DNA from: Parasedimentitalea denitrificans
GTDB taxonomy: Bacteria > Pseudomonadota > Alphaproteobacteria > Rhodobacterales > Rhodobacteraceae
Assembly: GCF_011813015.1 (NCBI RefSeq)
Contig: NZ_QHLQ01000003.1
Coordinates: 1 to 64,000, forward strand
Reading direction: 5' to 3'
Length of the DNA stretch: 64,000 nucleotides
The stretch's first letter is position 1, and every line of letters begins with the position of its first letter. Below are positions 24,819 to 33,284 of the stretch, piece by piece. Under the pieces are notes generated by a model. That model had not been told where the DNA came from. It saw only the letters and a list, made by a program, of their open reading frames with translations, and did not search any database. The translations under genes and the position numbers were made by a program.

Positions 24819-25940
24819 CTAATAGCGCAACACTTGCCCGCTATCGCTGACCACAAATTTGCGCACATCGCCAAAGCCGGGCGGGTCCTGTTCGGCCAGC
24901 ACCTGGAACGGACGCTGTGGCAGGATGATCGACCGCTGCGTTCGCGTCGCCCCAGTATCGGCCCCACGCCCACCAAAGGGATCCAGCGCAAAGACCTCGC
25001 GTTCCACCTTGCCAAACCAGCCTGACCGCTCTTGCCGAACATCCTCGCTGGTCAGCTCCTCCATGGTCCAGGCCATTGCCCAGTCTTGCCCAGTCGGAGC
25101 ATCCGCGTCCTCCAACACCCGGCGCAACGGGCCGGACTGCTCGGTATAGGCCGAGGAATACATCGGCCCCACGTGATAGCGCCGCAGCCGTTTGGGGTGC
25201 AGGTCGTCAAAATCCTCGTCAAATCCCTTGGCGATGGTCAGCAGTTTCAACCCCGCCAAACCCTGCGCCATCAAATGCGCCTGCACCTCGGGCCAGCGAT
25301 ATTGGTCCTTGGGTAGCGATGTTTTGCCGCTGTCCTCCAGCTCCATCAGGTAGATCACCGGCAGGTTGACCTGACTGTCATAGGCGGCCCAATGCAGCAG
25401 GAACTTGCGCCGCTCGCCATCCGCCTTGCCCAGCCATTGGCATTCGGGGTCGTTCTGGGTCCAGAACAAATCGCCCTTTAGCAGCTCCTGATAATACAGC
25501 CGTTGCGACAGGGCGAATTGTAGCTTGGTCGGCACCTCTTGGTCGGCGATGATCTTCCGGACCATGTCGTCTTTTAACTGATCCTCGGACGGCATATTGG
25601 CCAGATGCCCCTCGGCCTGCTGCGCGTCATTGGCCATGGTCATCAGCTCAGCCGCCACCGGAAAGCCGCTGTCGCGGGTGTCCATCGCCAGCGATCCAAA
25701 GAACCGCCCAGTATCGCGCCCAACCAGCAGATATTTCATGCTGAGCGCGCGAAAAGTGAAGTTCAGCCGCATCAGATAACCGGTCAACGCCTTGACGTCA
25801 TGTTTGTCCAACGCGCCCTCGGCCTGCATCGTGCCGGCCACACGGGTCAGATGCTCGGTGATAATCTCAAACTTCTTGAAATACCGACGCGAGGCAAAGG
25901 TATCGCTTAGGCCGGTGTGGTCTTTGGCTAGGTCAGTCAT
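24819..25940 (-). CDS. conserved hypothetical protein (373 aa) of the AAA+ operon
   Basis: A 373-aa soluble protein, mostly alpha-helical in its first half (MTDLAKDHTGLSDTFASRRYFKKFEIITEH, MQAEGALDKHDVKALTGYLMRL), with a C-terminal half rich in Trp, Tyr and Arg. No signal, membrane segment or catalytic motif that I can name. It follows the small membrane gene at 26073 across a 130-bp repeat-containing gap and precedes the lipoprotein gene by 90 bp. Probable soluble partner in the same system; function unknown. Confidence 0.68.
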   Translation of the reverse strand: MTDLAKDHTGLSDTFASRRYFKKFEIITEHLTRVAGTMQAEGALDKHDVKALTGYLMRLNFTFRALSMKYLLVGRDTGRFFGSLAMDTRDSGFPVAAELMTMANDAQQAEGHLANMPSEDQLKDDMVRKIIADQEVPTKLQFALSQRLYYQELLKGDLFWTQNDPECQWLGKADGERRKFLLHWAAYDSQVNLPVIYLMELEDSGKTSLPKDQYRWPEVQAHLMAQGLAGLKLLTIAKGFDEDFDDLHPKRLRRYHVGPMYSSAYTEQSGPLRRVLEDADAPTGQDWAMAWTMEELTSEDVRQERSGWFGKVEREVFALDPFGGRGADTGATRTQRSIILPQRPFQVLAEQDPPGFGDVRKFVVSDSGQVLRY

Positions 25941-25944
25941 GCTT

Positions 25945-26050
25945 CCCTCTTCCGTGTCGCTTGCGGCACGGACAGCGCCCGTCCGCCCCCGTCAAACCGC
26001 AGGTTTGCCTCTGGCAAAACGGCGGGCGCTTCGCTTCCGCCCGCGGACCG
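25945..26050. repeat. GC-rich palindromic element in the AAA+ operon
   Basis: Contains GCGGGCG-N9-CGCCCGC (26022-26044), TTTGCC-TCT-GGCAAA (26004-26018) and GGAC-N7-GTCC. Composition and multi-hairpin layout are those of the dispersed REP-like elements common in roseobacters. It separates a low-GC membrane protein gene from the 373-aa gene. Its copy number must be checked in the full genome. Confidence 0.5.
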
Positions 26051-26072
26051 GCTGACATGATCTTGGGTGGGA

Positions 26073-26438
26073 TCAATTCCGGCCACGTACAAACTTTCTA
26101 TATCTAGTCCAGTCCTGACCCAGAAATCCAAAATGTTCCCGTAAGACACGTACCGCCTGTGTCACGGGCACTCCGTTATTTCTAAGCAGAGCTTCTTTCA
26201 AGTTGACCAAAGCAATCCAAATAAGTGGAAACCAAATCCGGATTACAAAATAAGCCGATATAGGAGCTTGAAGAGCTAGAAACACAACCACTAAGCCCAT
26301 TAAACTATCCGGTGGCAGTCCTACAAACGTGAGCATGTTGGACATGAGCACCAGTAAACTCAATACACCTACAATTGCCCCACCATACAAAAGCATCGGC
26401 CCGTATATCAGGATAATTAATATCAGGATAGCTACCAC
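26073..26438 (-). CDS. small membrane protein, low GC
   Basis: A 121-aa membrane protein starting with GTG: hydrophobic segments at about 2-35 (two closely packed helices) and 46-78, then a positively charged tail (LREHFGFLGQDWTRYRKFVRGRN). Not recognised. GC is lower than in the flanking genes, like the GIY-YIG gene, and a GC-rich repeat lies just downstream, so both may be later insertions into the operon. It begins 2 bp after the coiled-coil gene's stop. Confidence 0.6.
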   Translation of the reverse strand: MVAILILIILIYGPMLLYGGAIVGVLSLLVLMSNMLTFVGLPPDSLMGLVVVFLALQAPISAYFVIRIWFPLIWIALVNLKEALLRNNGVPVTQAVRVLREHFGFLGQDWTRYRKFVRGRN

Positions 26439-26440
26439 GC

Positions 26441-27523
26441 TTATCCCCCATACAGGTTCTTGTCATGCTTCTCGACGATCTTAGCAAACCGGCGGGCAAA
26501 GCGCTCATCCGCCTTGGCCTTCTTCTCCAGAACGTCGCGGGCAAACACCATGTGATCCTCGTGCGCGTCCAGCATGTCGGCCATCTTCTGGTTTGTCGCC
26601 GTACCGATCGAGGCCATCGCGGTCTGCGCCTCTTGGTCGGTCTTTACGCCAATCTCGTTGATCCGGTGCGCCACATCCTGCTGCTGCGCGGTCTTCAGTG
26701 ATTTGGTCAGCGCATCATAAAGCACCACCCGCTGCTGGGTGTCGGTTTGCAGCTTGTTGATCAGCACCATCTGCGTCGCCGCCTGGTTTTGCAGTGAATC
26801 GACCCAAGTTTTACCCTTCTCGATGTACCGCTCCAACGTCTGGCTCTTGGCCAGTTTGACCTGCTCGTCCTGCACCATGGCGTTATAGCCCGCGTTCAGG
26901 TCCGCCAGTTCAGTCTCCAGCTTGGTTCGCGCCGCCGCGTCCTGCTCAACCGAGATCTTGTTTTCCAACTCAATAATCTTGGGGTCCAGCGCCAGGATTT
27001 CGGCCCGCACGTTCTCTAGCTCTTGTACAGTCGCTTCACGATCATCCAGCGTCTCGGTCAGGTTCACCTGAACCTTTTCCTTCTGCTCATCCAGAACAGC
27101 CAACTGGCCCTCTAGCAGCTGAACGATAGTGTCAGACTTGGCGATCAAATCCTGCAGCTTGTCATCAATACTGGCGGTGCGCATGCGTTCTTGGCGCATC
27201 GAATCCGATTTACCAGCGCTGAAAATACCAACAAAGCTCTCCCAACCGGTCTTGTTGCGCATCTCGTCAAAGTCCTGCGAGAACGCCGAGGTCACATCAT
27301 CCAGACCCATGATCAGCTCAGCAATATTGCTGTTCATCACTTCGGTATGGGCGTGCACGTCTTCGAGCGTGGCATTTTCGATATCGATGTCTGCCGCTTC
27401 ACCTGCCGAGATCTTGTCGCGCGCGGCCTCGATCCGAGAGGTCAGGCCAGCAATCTTGGCCTGCGACTCTTTCACCTTGCTCTGGGTGTCTTCAACCATA
27501 TCCTCAAAATTCGAAAACGACAT
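26441..27523 (-). CDS. long coiled-coil protein, first gene of the AAA+ operon
   Basis: A 360-aa, almost wholly alpha-helical soluble protein with heptad-rich coiled coils, especially residues 1-40 and about 140-260 (EILALDPKIIELENKISVEQ), and no signal or membrane segment. From memory it may be the family DUF6384; it also recalls PspA-like and TelA-like coiled coils that assemble at membranes, but I cannot prove either. The start at 27523 follows GGAGGAA. As first gene of the operon, directly behind a perfect palindromic operator, it is probably the main structural component remodelled by the AAA+ ATPase; that is an inference from domain type and synteny. Confidence 0.7.
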   Translation of the reverse strand: MSFSNFEDMVEDTQSKVKESQAKIAGLTSRIEAARDKISAGEAADIDIENATLEDVHAHTEVMNSNIAELIMGLDDVTSAFSQDFDEMRNKTGWESFVGIFSAGKSDSMRQERMRTASIDDKLQDLIAKSDTIVQLLEGQLAVLDEQKEKVQVNLTETLDDREATVQELENVRAEILALDPKIIELENKISVEQDAAARTKLETELADLNAGYNAMVQDEQVKLAKSQTLERYIEKGKTWVDSLQNQAATQMVLINKLQTDTQQRVVLYDALTKSLKTAQQQDVAHRINEIGVKTDQEAQTAMASIGTATNQKMADMLDAHEDHMVFARDVLEKKAKADERFARRFAKIVEKHDKNLYGG

Positions 27524-27566
27524 AATCCCTGTTCCTCCCACAAAATTCTTTGCCCTCTACATAGGT

Positions 27567-27585
27567 ATGTAAATCAAATTTACAT
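27567..27585. promoter_or_regulatory. palindromic operator upstream of the AAA+ operon
   Basis: Perfect inverted repeat ATGTAAAT-CAA-ATTTACAT, 19 bp, centred about 50 bp before the start of the coiled-coil gene and inside an AT-rich promoter-like stretch. Size and symmetry fit a dimeric repressor or activator. No regulator gene is next to it. Confidence 0.6.
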
Positions 27586-27710
27586 CCCCTCGGGCCTTCT
27601 AAATCGATAATTTTAAGCAGAGTTTCGCAGACAAGGTCGCCAAAGGAAAGCCTTGGGTACAGATGGGCGGGCCACGGCCCGTGTACCGCTGGCGCACTCG
27701 GTGACCAAAC

Positions 27711-28475
27711 CTAGAATTTGCCGTTGTCGTTTTTCCATTCGCTCTGTGGCACGACCTTTTCAGTGGTATCCCAGTGTTCCACCACTTTTCCGTCAGCGAT
27801 GCGGAACAGGTCATAAAAGGCGCTGTGGTTGCCACCCAGCGTTCCCTCGCTAACGGACAGCACAAAACTGCCCTGCGCCAGAACACGATGCAGCCGCTGG
27901 TAATGGATATGTCTTTGGGTGTTGTCACCCGCCGCAAGCGCCGAGCGAAGGCTCGCACCACCGTCAGTCAAGCGCGGGTTATGCTCCACATAGGCTTCTT
28001 CATCGACAAAATCACCCAGCTGCTCAAACCGCCCTGCTATCAGAACCGTCTCAACAAAGTCCCGTACCAGCGCTCGGTTCTGTTCGGTCAGCGCCAGATC
28101 CGTCGCCTGCACTGGCCCATCCACCATACTGTGACCCGACGGGTTCGGCGGCTGACGTTCCTGAATGTTGTCCCAATGCTCAACGGCCTGACCATCCTCG
28201 AACCGAAAGACCTAGAAGCAGATCTTTCGACTGGCAAAGTCGTATTCCATATGGGCAAAAACATAATCCCCGTCCTCAAACCCGCGCACCATATTGACCC
28301 GAGGCCCTGTTTTCGACAGCCGTTGGAACAGCTGCGCCAGCCCCTCGCTGCCCTCATGGGTCTGCGGGTTGTGCTGAATATACTTGGCCTCATTGACCAC
28401 AGAGATAGGACCGGGGGCGCCGGTCTCGATGCTTTTCAACAGGTCTCGAATTTGGTCTACCTTGCTCTCGGCCAC
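27711..28475 (-). pseudogene. tandem SnoaL-like (NTF2-fold) protein gene interrupted by a TAG
   Basis: Two SnoaL-like domains lie in one frame. The first (VDQIRDLLKSIETG... YIQHNPQTHEGSEGL) runs to ASRKICF, where a TAG stop at 28212-28214 interrupts; the frame then resumes at once with VFRFEDGQAVEHWDNI, exactly the expected domain ending, and continues through a second complete domain (YVEHNPRLTDGGASL, YDLFRIADGKVVEHWD). The stop sits where family members have a Glu or similar (E-x-F-R-F-E-D-G). The two halves would therefore be one roughly 254-aa protein. I use the GTG at 28475, which has AGGAG nine bases upstream. The C-terminal half could be translated alone from 28127. Enzyme activity unknown. 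Confidence 0.75.
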
Positions 28476-28595
28476 TGGCTTGCGCTCCTGTTCAACGAAA
28501 CAGGTAACCATAGCCGCCGCCCAACAATACCCCAAATACTAATCGCAAAGCTATCCAGAGCACATCCGCAAACCCTGCCCTGACCTTCGTCCCTA

Positions 28596-28696
28596 GGCAC
28601 TGCGCCATGCGCAGTGCCACGCCCAACGGGAGGAACGCATCTAAGATGCGTGATCGACGGGCGGGTGAGGCCCGTCGACAGGGCGGGTGTTACCCG
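28596..28696. repeat. array of four consecutive perfect hairpins
   Basis: In 101 bp there are four back-to-back inverted repeats: GGCACTGCGC-CAT-GCGCAGTGCC (28596-28618), CGCATC-TAA-GATGCG (28636-28650), CGACGGG-N9-CCCGTCG (28655-28677) and CGGGT-GTT-ACCCG (28684-28696, reaching into the creatinase stop). They follow the creatinase gene on the minus strand. The array may be a compound terminator or a clustered repeat element. Confidence 0.65.
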
Positions 28697-29898
28697 ACTA
28701 CGTTGAACTCAGGTCCATATGGGTACTTGGTGACATTCTCGTTGTCGTCTTCGTGGATCACCAGGATATCATGCTCGCGGTAACCACCGGCTCCGGGCTG
28801 ACCGTCGGCAATGGTCAACATCGGCTCCATCGAGATCACCATGCCAGGTTCCAGCACTGTGTCGATGTCTTCGCGCAGTTCCAGACCAGCCTCACGACCA
28901 TAGTAATGCGACAGCACACCAAACGAGTGACCATAGCCAAAGGTGCGGTATTGCAGCAGGTCGCGCTCTTCAAAGAAGGCGTTGATCTTGTGGGTGATCT
29001 CGGCGCAGCTCGCACCCGGCTTTAACAGTGAAATGCCGTATTCATGAGCCGCCACGTTGGCTTCCCAGGTCTTCAGGCTTTCGGCATCCACTTCTTTCAC
29101 GAACATGGTCCGTTCCAGCGCAGTGTAATAGCCGGAAATCATCGGGAAAGTGTTCAGCGACAGGATATCGCCACGCTGCAATTTGCGGGCTGTAACCGGG
29201 TTGTGGGCGCCATCGGTGTTGATGCCCGACTGGAACCAGACCCAGCTGTCGCGGTATTCGGCATCTGGGAAGCGCTTGGCGATCTCCAGCTCCATCGCAT
29301 CACGACCGGCCATCGCCACGTCGATCTCGCGCACGCCTTCTTTGACCGCATCGCGAATGGCAAAGCCACCTACGTCAGCAACTGCCGCGCCTTGGCGGAT
29401 CATCTCGATCTCGGCCTCAGACTTTGCCATCCGCTGCACCATGGTCGCCTCGTACAGGTCCACGGTGGATTTCGGGTTCAGGTAGTGTTCTAGCTTACCT
29501 TTTTGCAACAACGACAGGTGATCGCTTTCATAGCCTACGACTGCATCTGGGCCTGATACGGACAGAATCGCCCGCCAGTAGTTGTCGCGCTGCCAATCTG
29601 TGTAGGTGATGTTGTCGCCATAGCAGCGTCGCCAAGGCTGACCGGCGTCGATACCGGCGGAAATTGTCACGCATTCATCAGCGGTGACAACCAGCCCATA
29701 GGGGCGGCCAAAGGCACAGTAGGTAAAGCCAGAGTAGTAGGAGATGTTGTGCATCGAGGTGAAAACAGCGGCGGTAACGCCTTTGTCCACCATGATTTTG
29801 CGCAGGCCCGCAACGCGGTTGGCATATTCAGCCTCGGTAAACTGCAAAGGTGCTTTTTCACCATTGTGAAAACGATACATTTCAGGACGTGAAGTCAT
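28690..29898 (-). CDS. creatinase
   Basis: A 402-aa enzyme, matching the about 403 residues of Pseudomonas creatinase. It hydrolyses creatine to sarcosine and urea in the cytoplasm. The N-terminal domain (SMHNISYYSGFTYCAFGRPYG) and the pita-bread catalytic domain (GINTDGAHNPVTARKLQRGD with the catalytic His, FGYGHSFGVLSHYYGREAGLEL, PGMVISMEPMLTI) are characteristic; the metal ligands of the peptidase relatives are lost, as in true creatinases. The ATG at 29898 follows GAAGGAAGGG. An upstream extension of the frame is not used. No creatininase or sarcosine oxidase is adjacent. Confidence 0.92.
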   Translation of the reverse strand: MTSRPEMYRFHNGEKAPLQFTEAEYANRVAGLRKIMVDKGVTAAVFTSMHNISYYSGFTYCAFGRPYGLVVTADECVTISAGIDAGQPWRRCYGDNITYTDWQRDNYWRAILSVSGPDAVVGYESDHLSLLQKGKLEHYLNPKSTVDLYEATMVQRMAKSEAEIEMIRQGAAVADVGGFAIRDAVKEGVREIDVAMAGRDAMELEIAKRFPDAEYRDSWVWFQSGINTDGAHNPVTARKLQRGDILSLNTFPMISGYYTALERTMFVKEVDAESLKTWEANVAAHEYGISLLKPGASCAEITHKINAFFEERDLLQYRTFGYGHSFGVLSHYYGREAGLELREDIDTVLEPGMVISMEPMLTIADGQPGAGGYREHDILVIHEDDNENVTKYPYGPEFNVVG

Positions 29899-30013
29899 AT
29901 TCGACCCTTCCTTCTTACAAGAAAGGTCCCGGCGTTCAGGACGGTTTATAAGATATCTGGGCAGCATGTTGTTATGCGGCGACGCCATCGCCTGGCCCTT
30001 GGCTGGAAATTGC

Positions 30014-30033
30014 GGCGGATTTCTCCGCCGCGC
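30014..30033 (-). terminator. hairpin after the alpha/beta hydrolase gene
   Basis: Perfect 8-bp stem GCGGCGGA/TCCGCCGC with a 4-base loop, 5 bp past the stop on the minus strand, followed by AATTTCC. Confidence 0.6.
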
Positions 30034-30038
30034 AAGTT

Positions 30039-30824
30039 TTATTTTGTGAGAATTGCCACCACCTCACTGTCGATGTCGCTTAGCGCATCTATAATGTCGA
30101 AATGATGCTTTCCGGGATCGATTTTCTGATCGCACCCCCAGGCATCTGCCAGCCATTGGGCCTGATCCAGGAACGAAGGACGCTCATCTGCGCCGACCCA
30201 AACAGTGACCGAGGCTTCATAACGATCCTGCATCAGAACCGGGCTCTCGGCCTCAGCAGCGGCTTCGTCCAGCTTGAACTTCTCGTTCATCGAGGTCCGC
30301 ATCAGCGGGCGTAGGTCCGACAGCGGCGAAATCGGCATCACAGTACGCAGCCTATTCCCGACCTCTGGTGCAAGCAGGCCCTTGTCCAGCATCCGCGCCA
30401 CTAGGTGGCCACCAGCCGAATGCCCGGCCAGTGAGATCGGGCCCTCAACTTCCTGAGCGGCTCGCGTTACCGCCGCTGCGATTTGGGCTGTGATATCGGC
30501 GATCGAGACGTCTGGGCACAGGTCATACGACGGCATCGCGACGGCCCAGCCCTGCGCCAAGGCTCCAGCAGCCAAATGCGACCAGCTGGATTTGTCGAAT
30601 AACAGCCAATAGCCACCGTGAACAAAGACAAACAGCCCTTTGGGCTTACCCTCAGGCAGGAACAGATCAAACTTGTGACGCTCACCGTCGCCATATGGAA
30701 TATCCAGTTTCGCCCGTTCCCCCAGCGATGCCCGCAGCACCGCAGCCTCAGCCGCCCAACGCGGCGGATACCCATCAGCCCCGTCGATATAGGCGCCGTT
30801 GCTATATGCATCATCCAGTTCCAT
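30039..30824 (-). CDS. alpha/beta hydrolase, arylformamidase-like
   Basis: A 261-aa alpha/beta hydrolase. HGG oxyanion motif FVFVHGGYWLLFDKSSW (about residues 68-84), nucleophile elbow GHSAGG (about 137-142), acid in VGADERPSF, and the catalytic His in GKHHFDII near the end. The HGGYW form and the ending place it near kynurenine formamidase-like (BNA7) and carboxylesterase members. Substrate unknown; neighbouring creatinase and aldehyde dehydrogenase genes are on different promoters. I choose the second ATG at 30824 because GGGGG is then 8 bases away; 30830 is possible. Confidence 0.8.
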   Translation of the reverse strand: MELDDAYSNGAYIDGADGYPPRWAAEAAVLRASLGERAKLDIPYGDGERHKFDLFLPEGKPKGLFVFVHGGYWLLFDKSSWSHLAAGALAQGWAVAMPSYDLCPDVSIADITAQIAAAVTRAAQEVEGPISLAGHSAGGHLVARMLDKGLLAPEVGNRLRTVMPISPLSDLRPLMRTSMNEKFKLDEAAAEAESPVLMQDRYEASVTVWVGADERPSFLDQAQWLADAWGCDQKIDPGKHHFDIIDALSDIDSEVVAILTK

Positions 30825-30841
30825 ATCCATCCCCCAAGAAT

Positions 30842-30859
30842 TCCTTTAAACCTAAAGGA
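30842..30859. promoter_or_regulatory. palindrome upstream of the hydrolase gene
   Basis: Perfect inverted repeat TCCTTTA-AACC-TAAAGGA, 18 bp, 17 bp before the hydrolase start in the 190-bp divergent region shared with the aldehyde dehydrogenase gene; a regulator site or transcript hairpin near the ribosome site. Confidence 0.4.
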
Positions 30860-31014
30860 TATCCGCTGCGTCCAAATGTCAAATACTCTTACTGATCGTG
30901 CACTATCAAAAATTGTAGCACGAATATTTGATCAAATTCTGGACTCATGGTTCTTTCTGGACATATCTAGGCACAACTGTTCTGCATCCGACAAATCAAT
31001 TCCGGGAGGCACCC

Positions 31015-32487
31015 ATGCTTGACACCACCACCGAACTTCGTTCCCTTTTGAAAGACCCCAGCCTGCTGGAACACCGCGCCTATATTGGCGGGCAATTTGT
31101 CGACGGCGACGGCACCTTTGACGTCACCAACCCCGCGCGTGGCGATGTGATCGCCCAGGTTGCAGACATCAAACGCCCACAGGTCGCTGGTGCTATTGCT
31201 CAGGCAGAAGCAGCGCAAAAAGACTGGGCCAAGTGGACCGGCAAGGAACGCGCTGGCGTATTGCGCAAGTGGTACGACCTGATGATGGCGAACCAGGAAG
31301 ATCTGGCCGTCATTCTGACTGCTGAAATGGGCAAGCCGCTGGCCGAAGCCCGTGGTGAAATCGCCTATGGCGCATCCTTCATCGAGTTCTTTGCCGAGGA
31401 AGCCAAGCGCATCTACGGCGAGACCATCCCCGGCCACCAGCGCGACAAGCGTATCACTGTGCTAAAACAGCCGATTGGTGTTGCCGCCTCGATCACGCCG
31501 TGGAACTTCCCCAACGCGATGATCACCCGCAAGGCCGGCCCTGCCTTGGCCGCTGGCTGTGCCTTCGTCGCCCGCCCCGCTGAACTGACGCCATTGTCGG
31601 CCACCGCGATTGCCGTATTGGCTGACCGCGCTGGCATTCCGGCGGGTGTGTTCAACGTTGTGCCATCCTCCAACGCCTCGGAAACCGGGTTGGAATTCTG
31701 CGAGAACAACGCAGTGCGCAAACTGACCTTTACCGGATCAACCGAAGTCGGCCGCATCCTGATGCGTCAGGCTGCTGACACAGTTATGAAATGTTCGATG
31801 GAGCTGGGCGGCAACGCTCCGTTCATCGTGTTCGACGACGCCGACATCGACGCCGCAGTCGAAGGCGCGATCATGTGCAAGTTCCGCAACAACGGTCAGA
31901 CCTGCGTTTGTGCCAACCGGATCTATGTGCAGGCTGGTGTCTACGACGAATTCGCCGCCAAGCTAAAAGCTGCTGTTGAAAAGATGAACATCGGCGATGG
32001 TTTGGACGACGGTATCCACTTTGGCCCACTGATCAACGCCAAGGCCGTGACCAAGGTTCAGGACCACATCGCCGATGCCACCGCCAAAGGTGCCGAGGTT
32101 ATTTTGGGCGGCAACCCGTCCGAACTGGGTGGCACATTCTTCCAGCCGACCATCGTGACCGGCGCCTCCAAGGACATGCTGTTCAGCACCGATGAAACAT
32201 TCGGCCCACTGGCACCACTGTTCAAGTTTGAGGACGAAGACGAAGTGATTGCGCTGGCCAATGACACCATCTTTGGTCTGGCGTCATACTTCTACGCCAA
32301 GGATCTGAGCCGCGTGTACAAGGTGGCGGAAGAGCTGGAATATGGCATCGTTGGCGTCAACACCGGCATCATCTCAACCGAGCTGGCCCCATTTGGCGGC
32401 GTCAAGCAGTCGGGTCTGGGCCGCGAAGGCAGCCACCACGGCATCGAAGACTATCTGGAGATGAAATACATCTGCATGTCGGTCTAA
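31015..32487 (+). CDS. gabD: NAD(P)-dependent succinate-semialdehyde dehydrogenase
   Basis: A 490-aa aldehyde dehydrogenase. The catalytic Cys lies in NNGQTCVCANRIYVQ, the double-Cys segment characteristic of GabD; the general-base Glu is in MELGGNAPFIVFDDAD, and TPWNFPNAMITRKAGPALA with FTGSTEVGRILM form the cofactor site. It oxidises succinate semialdehyde to succinate. A GGGAGG ribosome site precedes the ATG at 31015; the frame is open upstream but without support. No gabT transaminase is next to it, so the source of the aldehyde (GABA or other C4 compounds) is not shown. Confidence 0.88.
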   Translation: MLDTTTELRSLLKDPSLLEHRAYIGGQFVDGDGTFDVTNPARGDVIAQVADIKRPQVAGAIAQAEAAQKDWAKWTGKERAGVLRKWYDLMMANQEDLAVILTAEMGKPLAEARGEIAYGASFIEFFAEEAKRIYGETIPGHQRDKRITVLKQPIGVAASITPWNFPNAMITRKAGPALAAGCAFVARPAELTPLSATAIAVLADRAGIPAGVFNVVPSSNASETGLEFCENNAVRKLTFTGSTEVGRILMRQAADTVMKCSMELGGNAPFIVFDDADIDAAVEGAIMCKFRNNGQTCVCANRIYVQAGVYDEFAAKLKAAVEKMNIGDGLDDGIHFGPLINAKAVTKVQDHIADATAKGAEVILGGNPSELGGTFFQPTIVTGASKDMLFSTDETFGPLAPLFKFEDEDEVIALANDTIFGLASYFYAKDLSRVYKVAEELEYGIVGVNTGIISTELAPFGGVKQSGLGREGSHHGIEDYLEMKYICMSV

Positions 32488-32528
32488 TCGACCCTTTGCC
32501 AAAACCTGTCGCGCATAGCGGCAGGCTC

Positions 32529-32550
32529 GCGTCTGCCCCACGGCAGGCGC
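32529..32550. terminator. hairpin after gabD
   Basis: Nine-bp stem with one G-T pair (32529-32537 and 32542-32550) between the convergent gabD and globin genes; no T tract follows. Confidence 0.45.
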
Positions 32551-32579
32551 ATTCAGGCCAGAGTTTCACTGACTATATG

Positions 32580-32981
32580 TTAGTCAGTTGAACCGGCCAT
32601 TTTGCCGACCAGCATCGTTGCTGCCTCGCGCCAAGCCGCATCTTCCTTTGCGGAGAAATCATCCTGCAGAACCTCTCGGAACGACAGCATCAAGGCATCG
32701 ATTGCGGCTTGCCACTGATCCGCACTGATCGCCAGTGCGTCATGCTGCTCGCGCAACTTGTCGGTCAACAAATCAAGCGACTTCGGCTGCTCCAAGGTGC
32801 GCACAACCATCGTCAATATGGACGAAAATATCTCTTTCTGAATGCCGAAGTTCTGTGTGAACATGCCCTCGACTTCGGGGCGAGACAGAAAAAGATGGTG
32901 ATAAAAGCTAGTGGTCAATTCCGCTTTTTTTGCAAAAACCCGCGAAAAACTAGATCGAACAGCCTCAGCTTGTTCCGTCAT
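32580..32981 (-). CDS. single-domain globin
   Basis: A 133-aa all-helical protein of the globin fold: VRSSFSRVFAKKAELTTSFYHHLFLSRPEVEGMF covers helices A-D, and LREQHDALAISADQW carries the probable proximal heme His, with the conserved Phe (CD1) in FTQNF. It could bind O2 or NO, or act as a redox sensor. The frame starts nine codons earlier, but GAAGGG lies nine bases before the internal ATG at 32981, and MTEQAEAVRSSF matches family starts better. Single gene, convergent with gabD. Confidence 0.72.
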   Translation of the reverse strand: MTEQAEAVRSSFSRVFAKKAELTTSFYHHLFLSRPEVEGMFTQNFGIQKEIFSSILTMVVRTLEQPKSLDLLTDKLREQHDALAISADQWQAAIDALMLSFREVLQDDFSAKEDAAWREAATMLVGKMAGSTD

Positions 32982-33284
32982 TCCAATTAACCCTTCCAAT
33001 TCAGACATTAGATCCAGACCAAATCAACCGTTTACCTCACTACAGTGTAAGCACCGAACAGGTAATCCGTAGCGGAATAAAGTTGTGTTTCAAATATATA
33101 ATAGTAAGTAAATTGCTGAATTTGCTTCAGAAAGCAGGAAAATCTCCCTCGCGTCGGCGATTTACATCCCCACGTTGAAACATACAGTAAGCGTACCACC
33201 TACCAAGACTATCCCATCGATAAATTCGCAATAAACCTGATCCGCACCAAGAAACTGGCATCGGCCTGCGTTACAATTTACGTA

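Noticed and set aside
25937..26149. 70-codon minus-strand frame through the GC-rich element
   Set aside because: Translation of palindromic repeat DNA overlapping a better-supported membrane protein gene.
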